Notes: generated by a model not told the origin, from the letters alone. A stretch of DNA of 64,000 nucleotides from Sphingopyxis sp. HIX (GCF_001468285.1 NZ_LNSB01000020.1:1-64000); one strand, 5' to 3'. Counted from the stretch's first letter, positions 1 through 8,044 are shown. A program made the numbers and translations.

Positions 1-44
1 GGCGTATATCTCCCCTCCCGCCTGCGGGAGGGGAGATATACGCC
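1..44. repeat. Perfect 20-bp inverted repeat at window edge
   Basis: Bases 1-20 are the exact reverse complement of bases 25-44, with a 4-base loop. The arm is pyrimidine-rich (CTCCCCTCCCG core). The repeat lies 4 bases beyond the stop codon of the AraC-type gene on the minus strand, so it could act as its transcription end, although no T-run is visible inside the window. From memory, similar CTCCC/GGGAG palindromes recur between genes in sphingomonads, so it may instead be a dispersed REP-like element. Confidence 0.7.
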
Positions 45-48
45 AGCG

Positions 49-1038
49 CTATCCCCCCGCTCGCCACGCCGAAGGCGAGCGCCCCGTCCACTGCCGGAAT
101 GCGCGCGTAAAGCTCCGCGCCTCGGTATAGCCCAGCATCTCGGCGATCGCCTCGACCGTCGCATTGCCGCTCGTCAGCAGCCGCATCGCCTTGTCGCGCC
201 GTACATTCTCGCGGATCGTCGCCAGCGTCGTCCCCTCGGCGCGGAGCAGCCGCCGCAATTTGTGCGGCGACAGCCCCGTCTCGTGCGCCAGCTCGTCCAG
301 CGTCAGGTCGGGCCCGCGCGTCAGAAACTGCCGGACCTGCCGCGCCACGCTTGCGTCGCTCGCGGGGATCGTCATGATGTCGAGCGGTGCCGCCGCCAGC
401 ATCGCTTCCAGCTCGCCCGCGGTCCGCCGCACCGGTGCGTGCAGCGCGTGCGCGTCCATCACGATTCGCCGCGCGCCGCCGTCGAAGCGGTGGCGGCACG
501 GGAAGAGATATTTGAACTCCTCGAAATAGGCGTCGGGCCGCGGATAATCGAACTCGGCGGACAGCAGCGAGATCGTCTCGCCCGCCAGCCAGCAGGCGAG
601 CCGGTGCCAGATGATCAGCCAGAATTCGCTGAAATAATGGTCGGGGTCGAGCGCGGGCCGCTCGAAGCGCACCTCGATCTCCAGCCCCGCGGGCACCGAC
701 CGCACTCCCGTTCCGATCCCCGCGCCCAGCAGGTTGTAGAACCGCGCCGCGCGCGCCAGCCCGTCGGCGACGCTCGCCCCTTCCAGCGCCAGCTCGCAGG
801 CAAAGGCAAAGCTCCCCGGCCGCACCCGCCGCGCGGTATAGCCCATATATTCGTCGTCCAGGCTCGCCCAGACGTTGCGCACCAGCAGCGCCATCGCCTC
901 CGTGGGCCCGCGCCACCCCGGCCGCATAAAATTCCTGGGGTCCAGCCCCGTCCCCGCGACCAGCGCGCCGATGCGCTTGCCCCTGCGCTCGGCCCCCTTG
1001 GTGCACACCCAGAAATAATAGCCGTCGATCGTCGCCAT
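49..1038 (-). CDS. AraC family transcriptional regulator
   Basis: A 329-residue one-component regulator. Residues about 15-200 resemble the AraC N-terminal ligand-binding region of the OruR/ArgR-like type (PF12625 class). Residues about 230-327 form the double helix-turn-helix, with the signature around EAIAEMLGYTEARSFTRAF near the C-terminus followed by the usual W-x-G-x-S-P-S-x-W-R ending. It is divergent from the 4-hydroxybutyryl-CoA dehydratase-like operon that starts at 1140, leaving about 100 bp for shared control, so it probably regulates that operon. The effector is not evident. Confidence 0.9.
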   Translation of the reverse strand: MATIDGYYFWVCTKGAERRGKRIGALVAGTGLDPRNFMRPGWRGPTEAMALLVRNVWASLDDEYMGYTARRVRPGSFAFACELALEGASVADGLARAARFYNLLGAGIGTGVRSVPAGLEIEVRFERPALDPDHYFSEFWLIIWHRLACWLAGETISLLSAEFDYPRPDAYFEEFKYLFPCRHRFDGGARRIVMDAHALHAPVRRTAGELEAMLAAAPLDIMTIPASDASVARQVRQFLTRGPDLTLDELAHETGLSPHKLRRLLRAEGTTLATIRENVRRDKAMRLLTSGNATVEAIAEMLGYTEARSFTRAFRQWTGRSPSAWRAGG

Positions 1039-1139
1039 GATGCTTGCGCATTATGGTGAGTTTTCCTCGCCTGTCATGCCCTGTTTTACCCCCTCCCATC
1101 CACGATAGGCGTGAAGTTCGCCATATCGGGAGACTGCAC

Positions 1140-2636
1140 ATGCCCATCCACCCCCGCGAGGAATCCGCCGCCGACCGCTGGTCGCGCTTCCGCCCCATCG
1201 TCACCGGCGACGACTATGTCGCCTCGCTCCGCGGCCGCGGCGTCGAGGTCTGGCTCTTCGGCGAGCGCGTCGAGGAGCCCGTCGACCATCCGATCATCCG
1301 CCCCTCGATCAACGCGCTCAAGATGACCTACGACCTCGCACTCGCCGAGCCCGAGCTCGCGACCGCGCACAGCGACCTCATCGACGCGCCGGTGAACCGT
1401 TTCCTCCACATCGTCGGGTCACCGCAGGACCTCGTCATGAAGAACCGGATGCAGCGCAAGATGGGCCAGCTCACCGGCACCTGTTTCCAGCGCTGCGCCG
1501 GGCTCGACACGATCAGCGTGCTCCACTCGATCACCTTCGACATCGATGCGAAGCACGGCACGCCGTACCACCAGCGCTACCTCGACTTCATGGCGCACGC
1601 CCAGCGCGCGAACATCATCATCGGCGCGGGCATGACCGATCCCAAGGGCGACCGCTCGAAACGCCCGCACGAACAGGCCGACCCCGACATGTTCCTGCAC
1701 GTGACGAAACGCACCGACGCGGGCGTCTATGTCACCGGCGCCAAGGCGCATATGACCGGCGGTCTGAACTCGCACTGGATCTGCGTCATGCCGACGATGA
1801 ACATGGGCGAGGCCGACCGCGACTTCGCGATCGTCGGTCTCGTCCCCGGCGACGCGACCGGCATCACCTATATCTACGGCCGCCAGTCGTGCGACACGCG
1901 CGCGATGGAGGCGGGCGACATCGACCAGGGCAATGCGCGCTTCGGCGGGCAGGAGACGCTTGTCGTCTTCGACAATGTCTTCATCCCGCACGAACATGTG
2001 CTGATGGACGGCGAATATGAGTTCGCACAGGACATGGTCGCGCGCTTCACCGCTTATCACCGCGCGTCCTATGTCTGCAAAACCGGGCTCGGCGACGTGA
2101 TGGTCGGCGCCGCGGCGCAGGTCGCCGATTACAACGGCGCCGAGGCCGCGAGCCACATCAAGGACAAGCTCGTCGAGATGACGCATCTCAACGAGACCAT
2201 CTATTCCTCGGCGATCGCCTCGAGCCACGAAGCCAAGCCGCTGCCCTCGGGCATCTATATGAACGACGCGATGCTCGCCAATGTGTGCAAGCACAATGTC
2301 ACGCGCTTCCCCTACGAGATTTCGCGCCTCGCGCAGGATCTCGCGGGCGGCATCATGGTGACGATGCCCTCGGACGCCGACTTCAAGAATGAGGCGATCG
2401 GCCCGATCCTCGAGAAATATATGAAGGGCAAGCACAATGTCCCGGTCGAATATCGCCAGCGCATCCTGCGCCTGATCGAGAATATGACCCTCGGCCGCAA
2501 CGCCGTCGGTTACCTCACTGAATCGATGCATGGCGCGGGCTCGCCGCAGGCGCAGCGCATCCAGATATTGCGCGGCATGGAGGTCGAGAAGAAGAAGGGC
2601 CTCGCGCGCGACCTTGCGGGAATCGCCGAGGAATAG
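1140..2636 (+). CDS. abfD: 4-hydroxybutyryl-CoA dehydratase / vinylacetyl-CoA isomerase family protein
   Basis: A 498-residue flavoprotein of the 4-hydroxyphenylacetate 3-hydroxylase superfamily, strongly resembling AbfD of Clostridium along its length (VDHPIIRPS near residue 45, MTDPKGDRS, YGRQSCDTR, DKLVEMTHLNET, ESMHGAGSPQAQR near the end). AbfD converts 4-hydroxybutyryl-CoA to crotonyl-CoA using FAD and a [4Fe-4S] cluster bound by three Cys and one His. Here the likely ligands are C115, C119, H307 and C313. H307 to C313 is six residues, whereas my recollection of AbfD (H292/C299) is seven, so cluster binding should be checked. The ATG at 1140 is chosen over an upstream in-frame ATG at 1044 because GGGAGA lies just before it. 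It heads an operon with a hydrolase and a thioesterase. The true substrate could be another 4-hydroxyacyl-CoA or an aromatic compound. Confidence 0.8.
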   Translation: MPIHPREESAADRWSRFRPIVTGDDYVASLRGRGVEVWLFGERVEEPVDHPIIRPSINALKMTYDLALAEPELATAHSDLIDAPVNRFLHIVGSPQDLVMKNRMQRKMGQLTGTCFQRCAGLDTISVLHSITFDIDAKHGTPYHQRYLDFMAHAQRANIIIGAGMTDPKGDRSKRPHEQADPDMFLHVTKRTDAGVYVTGAKAHMTGGLNSHWICVMPTMNMGEADRDFAIVGLVPGDATGITYIYGRQSCDTRAMEAGDIDQGNARFGGQETLVVFDNVFIPHEHVLMDGEYEFAQDMVARFTAYHRASYVCKTGLGDVMVGAAAQVADYNGAEAASHIKDKLVEMTHLNETIYSSAIASSHEAKPLPSGIYMNDAMLANVCKHNVTRFPYEISRLAQDLAGGIMVTMPSDADFKNEAIGPILEKYMKGKHNVPVEYRQRILRLIENMTLGRNAVGYLTESMHGAGSPQAQRIQILRGMEVEKKKGLARDLAGIAEE

Positions 2637-2661
2637 CAGCATCGCCGCGAGAGGAGAGGGC

Positions 2662-3339
2662 GTGGAGTTTCCGGTCATCGCGATCTGCGGCATCGCCACC
2701 GACGAAGCGAGTTGGGCGGGCATGCCCGTCGATCGCATCGTCGTGCCGCGCGGCGCGAGCGTCGATGCGATGGCGGCGGCGATCCTCGCCGAACTCCCCG
2801 ATCGCTTCGCGCTCGCGGGCCATTCGATGGGCGGCTATGTCGCGCTCGCGATGGCGGCCCTCGCGTCCGAGCGGCTCGCCGGCCTCGCCCTGCTCAGCAC
2901 CGCCTGCGCCGCCGACAGCGACGAGGCGAAAGCGGGTCGCCGGACCGCGATCGAGCAGGCACGCGCCGACTTCCCCGCGCTCGCCGATCGCCTTGCCCGC
3001 GCGATGCTGTCGCGCAGCAGCCGCGCCGACACCGCGCTGCTCGCCGACACCCACGCGATGATCCTGCGCTGCGGCGCCGAGCGCTTCGCCGAACAGCAGG
3101 CGGCGACCGCGACGCGCGTCGAGCGCTGTGCCCTGCTGCCCCGCATCGCCGTGCCCGCGCTCGTCCTCGCCGGATCGCAGGACGCGATCGTCGCGCCCGA
3201 CCGCTCGCGCGAGATGGCGGCGGCCATCCCCGACGCGGTGCTCGCGATGATCCCCGACTGCGGCCATGTCCCGCAGCGCGAGGCCCCCGACATGACAAGC
3301 GCGATGCTGCTGCGCTGGCGCGAAAGGATAAGGCCATGA
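2662..3339 (+). CDS. Alpha/beta hydrolase
   Basis: A 225-residue alpha/beta-fold hydrolase with the nucleophile elbow GHSMGG (Ser55), the acid region AGSQDAIVAPD near residue 180 and the catalytic His in PDCGHVPQRE near residue 200. There is no signal peptide, so it acts in the cytoplasm. A GTG start at 2662 is chosen because GAGGAGAGGG directly precedes it; upstream in-frame ATG codons would extend it back into the preceding gene and have no ribosome site. Its stop overlaps the next start by 4 bases, so it belongs to the AbfD-like operon and may hydrolyse an ester, lactone or thioester made there. Substrate unknown. Confidence 0.85.
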   Translation: MEFPVIAICGIATDEASWAGMPVDRIVVPRGASVDAMAAAILAELPDRFALAGHSMGGYVALAMAALASERLAGLALLSTACAADSDEAKAGRRTAIEQARADFPALADRLARAMLSRSSRADTALLADTHAMILRCGAERFAEQQAATATRVERCALLPRIAVPALVLAGSQDAIVAPDRSREMAAAIPDAVLAMIPDCGHVPQREAPDMTSAMLLRWRERIRP

Positions 3340-3752
3340 AACCCACCCCCGCGCGGCTCGATCCCGCGGGCTATCCGCTGCACAAGCCGGTGCCGATCCG
3401 CTTCGCCGACGTCGACATGTTCCGCCACCTCAACAATGTCGCGACGGGGCAATTCTACGAGGAAGCGCGCTACGAACTGCTCGCCGAGCTGCGCGGGCTC
3501 GTGCCGCGCGAGCAAAGCCCGGCGCTGGTGATCGCCAATGTCGACACCGCCTTCCTCGGCCAGGCGCGCTATCCGGGCACCATCGACGTCGCGACGGGCA
3601 TCGTGCGCGTCGGCGAAAGGTCGATCACCATCGGGCAAGGGCTGTTCGTCGAGGGGCGCTGCATCGGCTGCGCCGACAGCATCGTCGTCGCGGCCGAAGG
3701 CGTGCTCGCGCCGCCGATCCGCGACCGCCTCGAAAGCCTGATCCTTCCGTAA
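3336..3752 (+). CDS. Hotdog-fold acyl-CoA thioesterase (4HBT family)
   Basis: A 138-residue single hotdog domain. The motif RFADVDMFRHLNN near residue 30 matches the 4-hydroxybenzoyl-CoA thioesterase signature, in which the first Asp is the usual catalytic residue. It starts at the ATG that overlaps the hydrolase stop (ATGA), so the two are translationally coupled and likely act with the dehydratase to release or recycle a CoA ester. It ends three bases before the convergent ACT-like gene. The exact acyl substrate cannot be read from the sequence. Confidence 0.85.
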   Translation: MKPTPARLDPAGYPLHKPVPIRFADVDMFRHLNNVATGQFYEEARYELLAELRGLVPREQSPALVIANVDTAFLGQARYPGTIDVATGIVRVGERSITIGQGLFVEGRCIGCADSIVVAAEGVLAPPIRDRLESLILP

Positions 3753-3755
3753 CGG

Positions 3756-3986
3756 TCAGCTGGCGCGGAATTCCACCCCCATCGGCATCACCGCGATCTT
3801 CTCGCGCACGATCGCGACCATGCGCGGGTCGGCGTCGCCCGCGTCGATCGCCAGCTCGTAACCGCCCTCGGCCAGCGTCAGCGCGACCGACCGCGGCGCC
3901 AGCCCGCGCTGCGCAAACAGGTTGAGGATGCGTAGCGCCCCCGCGAGCTCGCCGCCGCTATGCAGGTGCAGCGCGCCGTCGCTCAT
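3756..3986 (-). CDS. Small ACT-like protein coupled to the amino-acid dehydrogenase
   Basis: A 76-residue protein beginning at the ATG that overlaps the stop of the upstream dehydrogenase by 4 bases. Its pattern (ALRILNLFAQRGLAP followed by two beta-type strands and a helix REKIAVMPMGVEF) is like a single ACT domain, as in acetolactate synthase small subunits (IlvM). ACT domains bind amino acids and dimerise, so a regulatory or sensing partner for the dehydrogenase is a fair inference. A longer in-frame reading back to 4163 is low-complexity Arg-rich and lies inside the dehydrogenase gene, so the short form is preferred. Confidence 0.7.
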   Translation of the reverse strand: MSDGALHLHSGGELAGALRILNLFAQRGLAPRSVALTLAEGGYELAIDAGDADPRMVAIVREKIAVMPMGVEFRAS

Positions 3987-5041
3987 GCCGCGCGCCGCCG
4001 CGACCAGCCCTCGGCGACCATCTGCCGCGCGCGGCGGTCGGCGATCTCGGCCGGGGTGCCGCCGTGCATATCGGCGTCGCGCATGACATCGACCAGCCGC
4101 GGGCCGATCTCGGCCACCGCGGCCCCGACCGCACCGACGTCGCCGCCCTGATATTCGGCGCACACCGCGATGATCCCGCCGGCATTCACCAGATAGTCGG
4201 GCGCGTAGAATATCCCGCGCCGCGCGAGTTCGGCGCCGAGCGATGGATGCGCGAGCTGGTTGTTCGCGCCGCCGCAGACGATCCGCGCCTGCAGCCGGTT
4301 CACCGTGACCGCGTCGATCGCGCCGCCGAGCGCGCAGGGCGCGAAGATATCCATCGGCGCGGTGACGATCTTGTCGGGCGCGACGCGCTCGGCGCCGAAG
4401 CGCGCCACCGCATCGGCGACGCGGCTTTCGTCGACATCGCTGACCAGCAGCCTGGCACCCGCGCCGTGCAGCAGGCTCGCCAGCGCCATGCCGACGTTAC
4501 CCAGCCCCTGCACGCCGACCACCGCGCCGTCGAGCCAGCCGCCGCGCGCGGCCACCGCCGCGCGCATCGCCTGGAACACCCCGCTCGCGGTCCAGGGCGA
4601 GGGATCGCCGCCGAGCCCGCTGGCCTGCTGCGGCAGCCCCGCGACGAACCGCGTCGCGCGCGCCGCCGCCTGCATATCGGCGACCCCGCTTCCTGCATCC
4701 TCGGCAGTGATGAAGCGCCCGCCCAGCGACTGGACGCAGCGCCCGAAGGCCTCGAACAGCGCCGCGCGGTCGGGCACGCCATGCTCGGGCAGCATGATCA
4801 CCGCCTTGCCGCCGCCGAAGGGCAGGCCGGCGAGCGCATTCTTGTACGTCATCGCCTCCGACAGGCGCAGCGCGTCGTGCGTCGCGTCGCTCTCGCTCGC
4901 ATAGCGCTGGACGCGGCACCCGCCGATCGCCGGGCCGAGCGCGGTCGAGTGGATCGCGACCACCGCGCGGAGGCCCGTCTGGTCGTCGTGGAACAAATGG
5001 ACCGCCTCGTGCGGCAATTGGGGTGGGTCACGATGCGGCAT
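3983..5041 (-). CDS. Leu/Phe/Val-type amino-acid dehydrogenase
   Basis: A 352-residue member of the Glu/Leu/Phe/Val dehydrogenase family, which reversibly deaminates an amino acid with NAD+. The N-terminal domain has LGPAIGGCRV and the catalytic block TYKNALAGLPFGGGKAVIM, containing the two conserved lysines. The Rossmann glycine motif VQGLGNVGMALA is near residue 180, and the C-terminal part has the conserved NNQL motif. Length suits the Leu/Phe/Val subfamily (about 350) rather than glutamate dehydrogenase (about 420 or more). The divergent Lrp-type gene about 120 bp away suggests control by a branched-chain or aromatic amino acid. Specificity within Leu, Val and Phe is unresolved. Confidence 0.92.
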   Translation of the reverse strand: MPHRDPPQLPHEAVHLFHDDQTGLRAVVAIHSTALGPAIGGCRVQRYASESDATHDALRLSEAMTYKNALAGLPFGGGKAVIMLPEHGVPDRAALFEAFGRCVQSLGGRFITAEDAGSGVADMQAAARATRFVAGLPQQASGLGGDPSPWTASGVFQAMRAAVAARGGWLDGAVVGVQGLGNVGMALASLLHGAGARLLVSDVDESRVADAVARFGAERVAPDKIVTAPMDIFAPCALGGAIDAVTVNRLQARIVCGGANNQLAHPSLGAELARRGIFYAPDYLVNAGGIIAVCAEYQGGDVGAVGAAVAEIGPRLVDVMRDADMHGGTPAEIADRRARQMVAEGWSRRRAA

Positions 5042-5171
5042 CGATCAGGCTCCGTCGGAAAAGATGCGCGGAAAATGACGCAATCTTGCGGGAATATCTG
5101 GTCCCATTGCTTCCCAATCGCGTGAATAATCGGTAAGTCTGTTCCGAAATTAGGCCATCATGGGGATTTTT

Positions 5172-5633
5172 ATGCAGCTCGACCGGCACGAGAAGGCGAT
5201 ATTGGAAATCCTGCAGGAGAATGCGGATATTTCAACCGCGGAGCTCGCCGAGCGCGTCGGGCTCTCGCAATCGCCCTGCTGGCGCCGCGTCGCCGCGCTC
5301 GAACAGGCGGGGGTGATCCGCAAGCGCGTCGCGCTGGTCGACCGCCGCAAGGTCGGGCTCAGCGCGCAGGTCTTTGCGCAGGTCAAGCTGTCGGCGCACG
5401 GCCGCGCGCACCTCGCCGATTTCGAGGCGGCGATCGCCGACATCCCCGAAGTCATCGAATGCCATGTGCTGATGGGCACGGTCGACTTCCTGCTGCGCAT
5501 TGTCGCGGCCAATGTCGAAGCCTATGAAAAACTCTTCTTCGAAAAATTGTCGCGGCTGCCGGGCGTCCAGGAAATCAACTCGGCGATCGCGCTGTCGGAG
5601 ATCAAGAGCACGACGGCGCTGCCGATCGGATGA
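5172..5633 (+). CDS. Lrp/AsnC family transcriptional regulator
   Basis: A 153-residue regulator with an N-terminal helix-turn-helix (ISTAELAERVGLSQSPCWRRV) and a C-terminal RAM (ligand-binding) domain. The SQSPCWRRV form is typical of Lrp regulators that sit beside amino-acid catabolic genes. The ATG at 5172 is preferred because GGGGA lies five bases upstream; an in-frame ATG at 5160 would add four residues. It is divergent from the amino-acid dehydrogenase and is the obvious candidate for its control, probably responding to the substrate amino acid. Confidence 0.93.
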   Translation: MQLDRHEKAILEILQENADISTAELAERVGLSQSPCWRRVAALEQAGVIRKRVALVDRRKVGLSAQVFAQVKLSAHGRAHLADFEAAIADIPEVIECHVLMGTVDFLLRIVAANVEAYEKLFFEKLSRLPGVQEINSAIALSEIKSTTALPIG

Positions 5634-5639
5634 CGGGGC

Positions 5640-5665
5640 GTAACCATCGCGCCAGTCGCCGCGAA
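5640..5665 (+). promoter_or_regulatory. SigF-type ECF promoter for the bufferin operon
   Basis: GTAACC at 5640-5645 is followed, after exactly 16 bases, by CGAA at 5662-5665. This is the -35/-10 pair I recall for Caulobacter SigF, whose known targets are genes of this same type. It overlaps the end of the lrp region by nothing and leaves about 50 bp to the bufA start at 5716. Confidence 0.8.
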
Positions 5666-5715
5666 CATGGGACGATGCCATCCCCCGCATCGCCCATTTT
5701 CCAAGGGAGATTAAG

Positions 5716-6012
5716 ATGACCAACACGCTGAAACTTTCGCTCGCCGCTTCGGCGGTTCTCGCCATGGCCGCCGGCGCGGCGATGGGCGGCACCGCCGTCG
5801 CTGCCGAGGGCGCCAAGGAGAAATGCTACGGCGTTTCGCTGAAGGGCAAGAACGACTGCGCTGCGGGCCCGGGCACCAGCTGCGCCGGCACCTCGACCGT
5901 CGATTACCAGGGCAACGCCTGGAAGCACGTCAAGGCCGGCACCTGCGTCAAGATGGGCGGCACGCTGACCGCGCACAAGGGCAATGCCAAGCCGGTCGCC
6001 AAGAAGGGCTGA
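5716..6012 (+). CDS. bufA: Bufferin precursor peptide (DUF2282 family)
   Basis: A 98-residue secreted precursor. Residues 1-30 are a signal peptide ending AVAA. The mature part has four cysteines, C37, C48, C56 and C77, in the DUF2282 layout (KCYG, NDC, SCAG, GTC). In characterised bufferins the MNIO enzyme BufB with its partner BufC turns core cysteines into thiooxazole-type groups, and the exported product binds copper. The usual motif as I recall it has His before SCAG (THSCAG); here it is GPGTSCAG, so a potential metal ligand is missing. A good ribosome site (AAGGGAG) precedes the ATG. First gene of an operon with bufB, bufC, doxX, sigF and nrsF. Confidence 0.9.
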   Translation: MTNTLKLSLAASAVLAMAAGAAMGGTAVAAEGAKEKCYGVSLKGKNDCAAGPGTSCAGTSTVDYQGNAWKHVKAGTCVKMGGTLTAHKGNAKPVAKKG

Positions 6013-6024
6013 TCGCCGGCGACC

Positions 6025-6891
6025 ATGTCCGCGTCCCCGCTCCACTCGCTGCCGCCGCGTGCCGGCATAGGGCTCAAATCCCGGCACTATGCCGATGTGC
6101 TCGCAGCGGCGGAGCGGGGAACGGCGCCCGCCTGGGTCGAAGTACACCCCCAAAATTACTTCGGCGCGGGCGGGCCACCGCATCGCTGGCTGACCGCGAT
6201 TGCGGAGCATCTGCCACTCAGCTTCCATTCGGTCGGGCTGTCGCTCGGCTCGGCGGCGGGCGTCGACACCGGCGAGCTCGAAGCGCTGGCGGCGCTCTGC
6301 GCGCGCTACGCGCCCGCGATGGTCTCGGACCATCTCAGCTGGAGCAACGGCCCGCACGACAAATTCCCCGACCTGCTGCCCATTCCCTATACCGACGAAG
6401 CGCTGGATCATTTCGCGGCGCAGGTCGGCCGGGTGCAGGATCGCCTCCGGCGCCCGATCCTGATCGAAAACCCCTCGCGCTATCTCGCTTATGCCGAAGG
6501 CGACCGGGACGAGGTCGATTTTCTTCACGAACTTTGCCGCCGCAGCGGCTGCGGCCTGCTGCTCGACATCAACAATGTCGAGGTATCGGCCTTCAACCTC
6601 GGCCTCGATCCGGCTCCATGGCTCGGCGCTTTCGACCCCGCGTTCGTCGGCGAAATCCATGTCGCGGGCCATGCCGTGAAGGACGACGACATGGGCGGCA
6701 CGATCGCGATCGACGACCATGGCTCGCCGGTCCGGCCGGGCTGCTGGCAATTGCTCGCGGCCTTCCTCGAACGGGCGGGGCCGAAGCCGGTGCTCGTCGA
6801 GTGGGACACCGATATTCCCGATTACGCCACGCTGTGCGCCGAGGCGGCGACCGCCGACGCGCTGCTGCTCGCCGAGCCGGCCGATGCTTGA
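6025..6891 (+). CDS. bufB: MNIO family RiPP-modifying enzyme (DUF692)
   Basis: A 288-residue TIM-barrel protein of the multinuclear non-heme iron oxidative enzyme family. The family metal-binding motifs are visible in order: EVHPQNYF near residue 39, SDHLSW near 105, IENPS near 150, LLDINNVEVSAFN near 185, EIHVAGH near 210, IDDHG near 230 and VEWDTD near 260. The predicted role is four-electron oxidation of cysteines in BufA. It starts 12 bp after bufA and overlaps bufC by 8 bp. All motif residues that I can recognise are present, so the enzyme looks intact. Confidence 0.93.
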   Translation: MSASPLHSLPPRAGIGLKSRHYADVLAAAERGTAPAWVEVHPQNYFGAGGPPHRWLTAIAEHLPLSFHSVGLSLGSAAGVDTGELEALAALCARYAPAMVSDHLSWSNGPHDKFPDLLPIPYTDEALDHFAAQVGRVQDRLRRPILIENPSRYLAYAEGDRDEVDFLHELCRRSGCGLLLDINNVEVSAFNLGLDPAPWLGAFDPAFVGEIHVAGHAVKDDDMGGTIAIDDHGSPVRPGCWQLLAAFLERAGPKPVLVEWDTDIPDYATLCAEAATADALLLAEPADA

Positions 6892-7582
6892 GCAGGAGCA
6901 GTCGGCCATTGCGGCGACCTTGCTGCATGGCCCCGGCCACCTCCCGCCCGGCCTGTTCGCGGGCGACGACGGCGCCGTGCTGCGGGGTTTGCGGGTCCAC
7001 GCCAACACCATCTCGCACGCGCGGCTCGTCGCGCTCGAAGAGAGCTTCCCGCGCACCCGCGACTATCTGGGCGAGGCCGAATTCAACCTTCTGTCGCGCG
7101 CATTCGTCGAGCAGGGCGGGGCGCAGGGGCGGTCGCTGACAGACATCGGCGCCGGCTTCCCCGACTGGCTGACCGACCCGCGCACCGCCGATCTCGCGCG
7201 CGTCGAATGGCTCTGGCTCGAAAGCTATCACGCCGCCGAGGCGCCCGCGCTGGCGCTCGCCGACCTCGTGGGGCACGACGAAGCGGCGCTGCTCGCGCTT
7301 CGCGTCCGCCGCCATCCCGCGGCGCGCGCGCTGGCATTGGCCAGCGACGCCGCGCCGCTCGTCGATCCGGCCTTTGCGGCGGGCACCGCGGCGCTGCTGA
7401 TCACGCGCCCCGATGCCGAAGTCCGGCTCTTCGCGACCGGCGCGTTCGAGGCCGCGCTCCTCGCCGAGGCCGACAATATTTTTACGCTCGGTAACCTGAT
7501 CGCCGACCTGGCCGAAGACCATCCCGACGGTGGTGCCGCGATCGCGGCATTGATCGACGCAGGGGCTTTTGAAAAGGTTTGA
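6884..7582 (+). CDS. bufC: DUF2063 partner of the MNIO enzyme
   Basis: A 232-residue protein. The N-terminal part (IAATLLHGPGHLPPGLF, then RVHANTISHARLVALEESFP) matches the DUF2063 domain, which is known to bring the precursor peptide to the MNIO enzyme. The C-terminal part is a less conserved helical/beta region. The ATG at 6884 overlaps the bufB stop by 8 bp, consistent with the two proteins acting as a complex in the cytoplasm. The last 90 bp also hold an internal SigF-type promoter at 7491-7516. Confidence 0.9.
   Translation: MLEQEQSAIAATLLHGPGHLPPGLFAGDDGAVLRGLRVHANTISHARLVALEESFPRTRDYLGEAEFNLLSRAFVEQGGAQGRSLTDIGAGFPDWLTDPRTADLARVEWLWLESYHAAEAPALALADLVGHDEAALLALRVRRHPAARALALASDAAPLVDPAFAAGTAALLITRPDAEVRLFATGAFEAALLAEADNIFTLGNLIADLAEDHPDGGAAIAALIDAGAFEKV
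7491..7516 (+). promoter_or_regulatory. Internal SigF-type promoter within bufC
   Basis: GTAACC at 7491-7496, 16 bases, then CGAA at 7513-7516: the same bipartite element and spacing as upstream of bufA. It lies inside the bufC coding region about 70 bp before the doxX start, and would transcribe doxX, sigF and nrsF, giving the sigma factor its own autoregulatory promoter. It could also be a coincidence of coding sequence. Confidence 0.55.
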
Positions 7583-7585
7583 GAC

Positions 7586-8044
7586 ATGAACCGGATTGTC
7601 GGATTCTACGATCGCGGCGTCGCCATCGCCGCATCGCGCCTGACCGAGGGTCTCGCGCTGTTCCTGCTCCGCGTCGCGCTTGCCGGCGTCTTCTGGCGCT
7701 CGGGCCAGACCAAGGTCGTCGAGGGCAGCTTCCTCCGGATCGACCCGTCGCAATATGATCTGTTCCGCAGCGAGTTTTCGGGTCTTCCGCTCGACCCCGT
7801 CATCGCGGTGCCGCTGACGACCTTCGCCGAGCATTTTTTCCCGCTTCTCCTCCTCTTCGGCTTCGCGACGCGCTTCTCGGCCGGCGCCCTGCTGGTGATG
7901 ACGCTGGTCATCCAGATCTTCGTCTTTCCAGACGCCTGGTGGCCGGTGCACTCGCTGTGGGCGGCGATGGCGGCGATCCTGATCGTGCGCGGCGGCGGGG
8001 TCTTCTCGCTCGATGCGCTGATCGCCAGGGTGCGGACGAAATGA
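7586..8044 (+). CDS. DoxX family membrane protein of the bufferin operon
   Basis: A 152-residue inner-membrane protein with about four hydrophobic segments (about residues 20-40, 70-90, 90-112 and 118-140). The DoxX pattern is visible in LRVALAGVFWRSGQTKV and PLTTFAEHFFPLLLLFGFATRFSA. DoxX proteins are frequent in bufferin operons, where their exact role is unknown; suggestions include redox or electron transfer support. It starts 3 bp after bufC and overlaps sigF by 4 bp (ATGA). Confidence 0.9.
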   Translation: MNRIVGFYDRGVAIAASRLTEGLALFLLRVALAGVFWRSGQTKVVEGSFLRIDPSQYDLFRSEFSGLPLDPVIAVPLTTFAEHFFPLLLLFGFATRFSAGALLVMTLVIQIFVFPDAWWPVHSLWAAMAAILIVRGGGVFSLDALIARVRTK

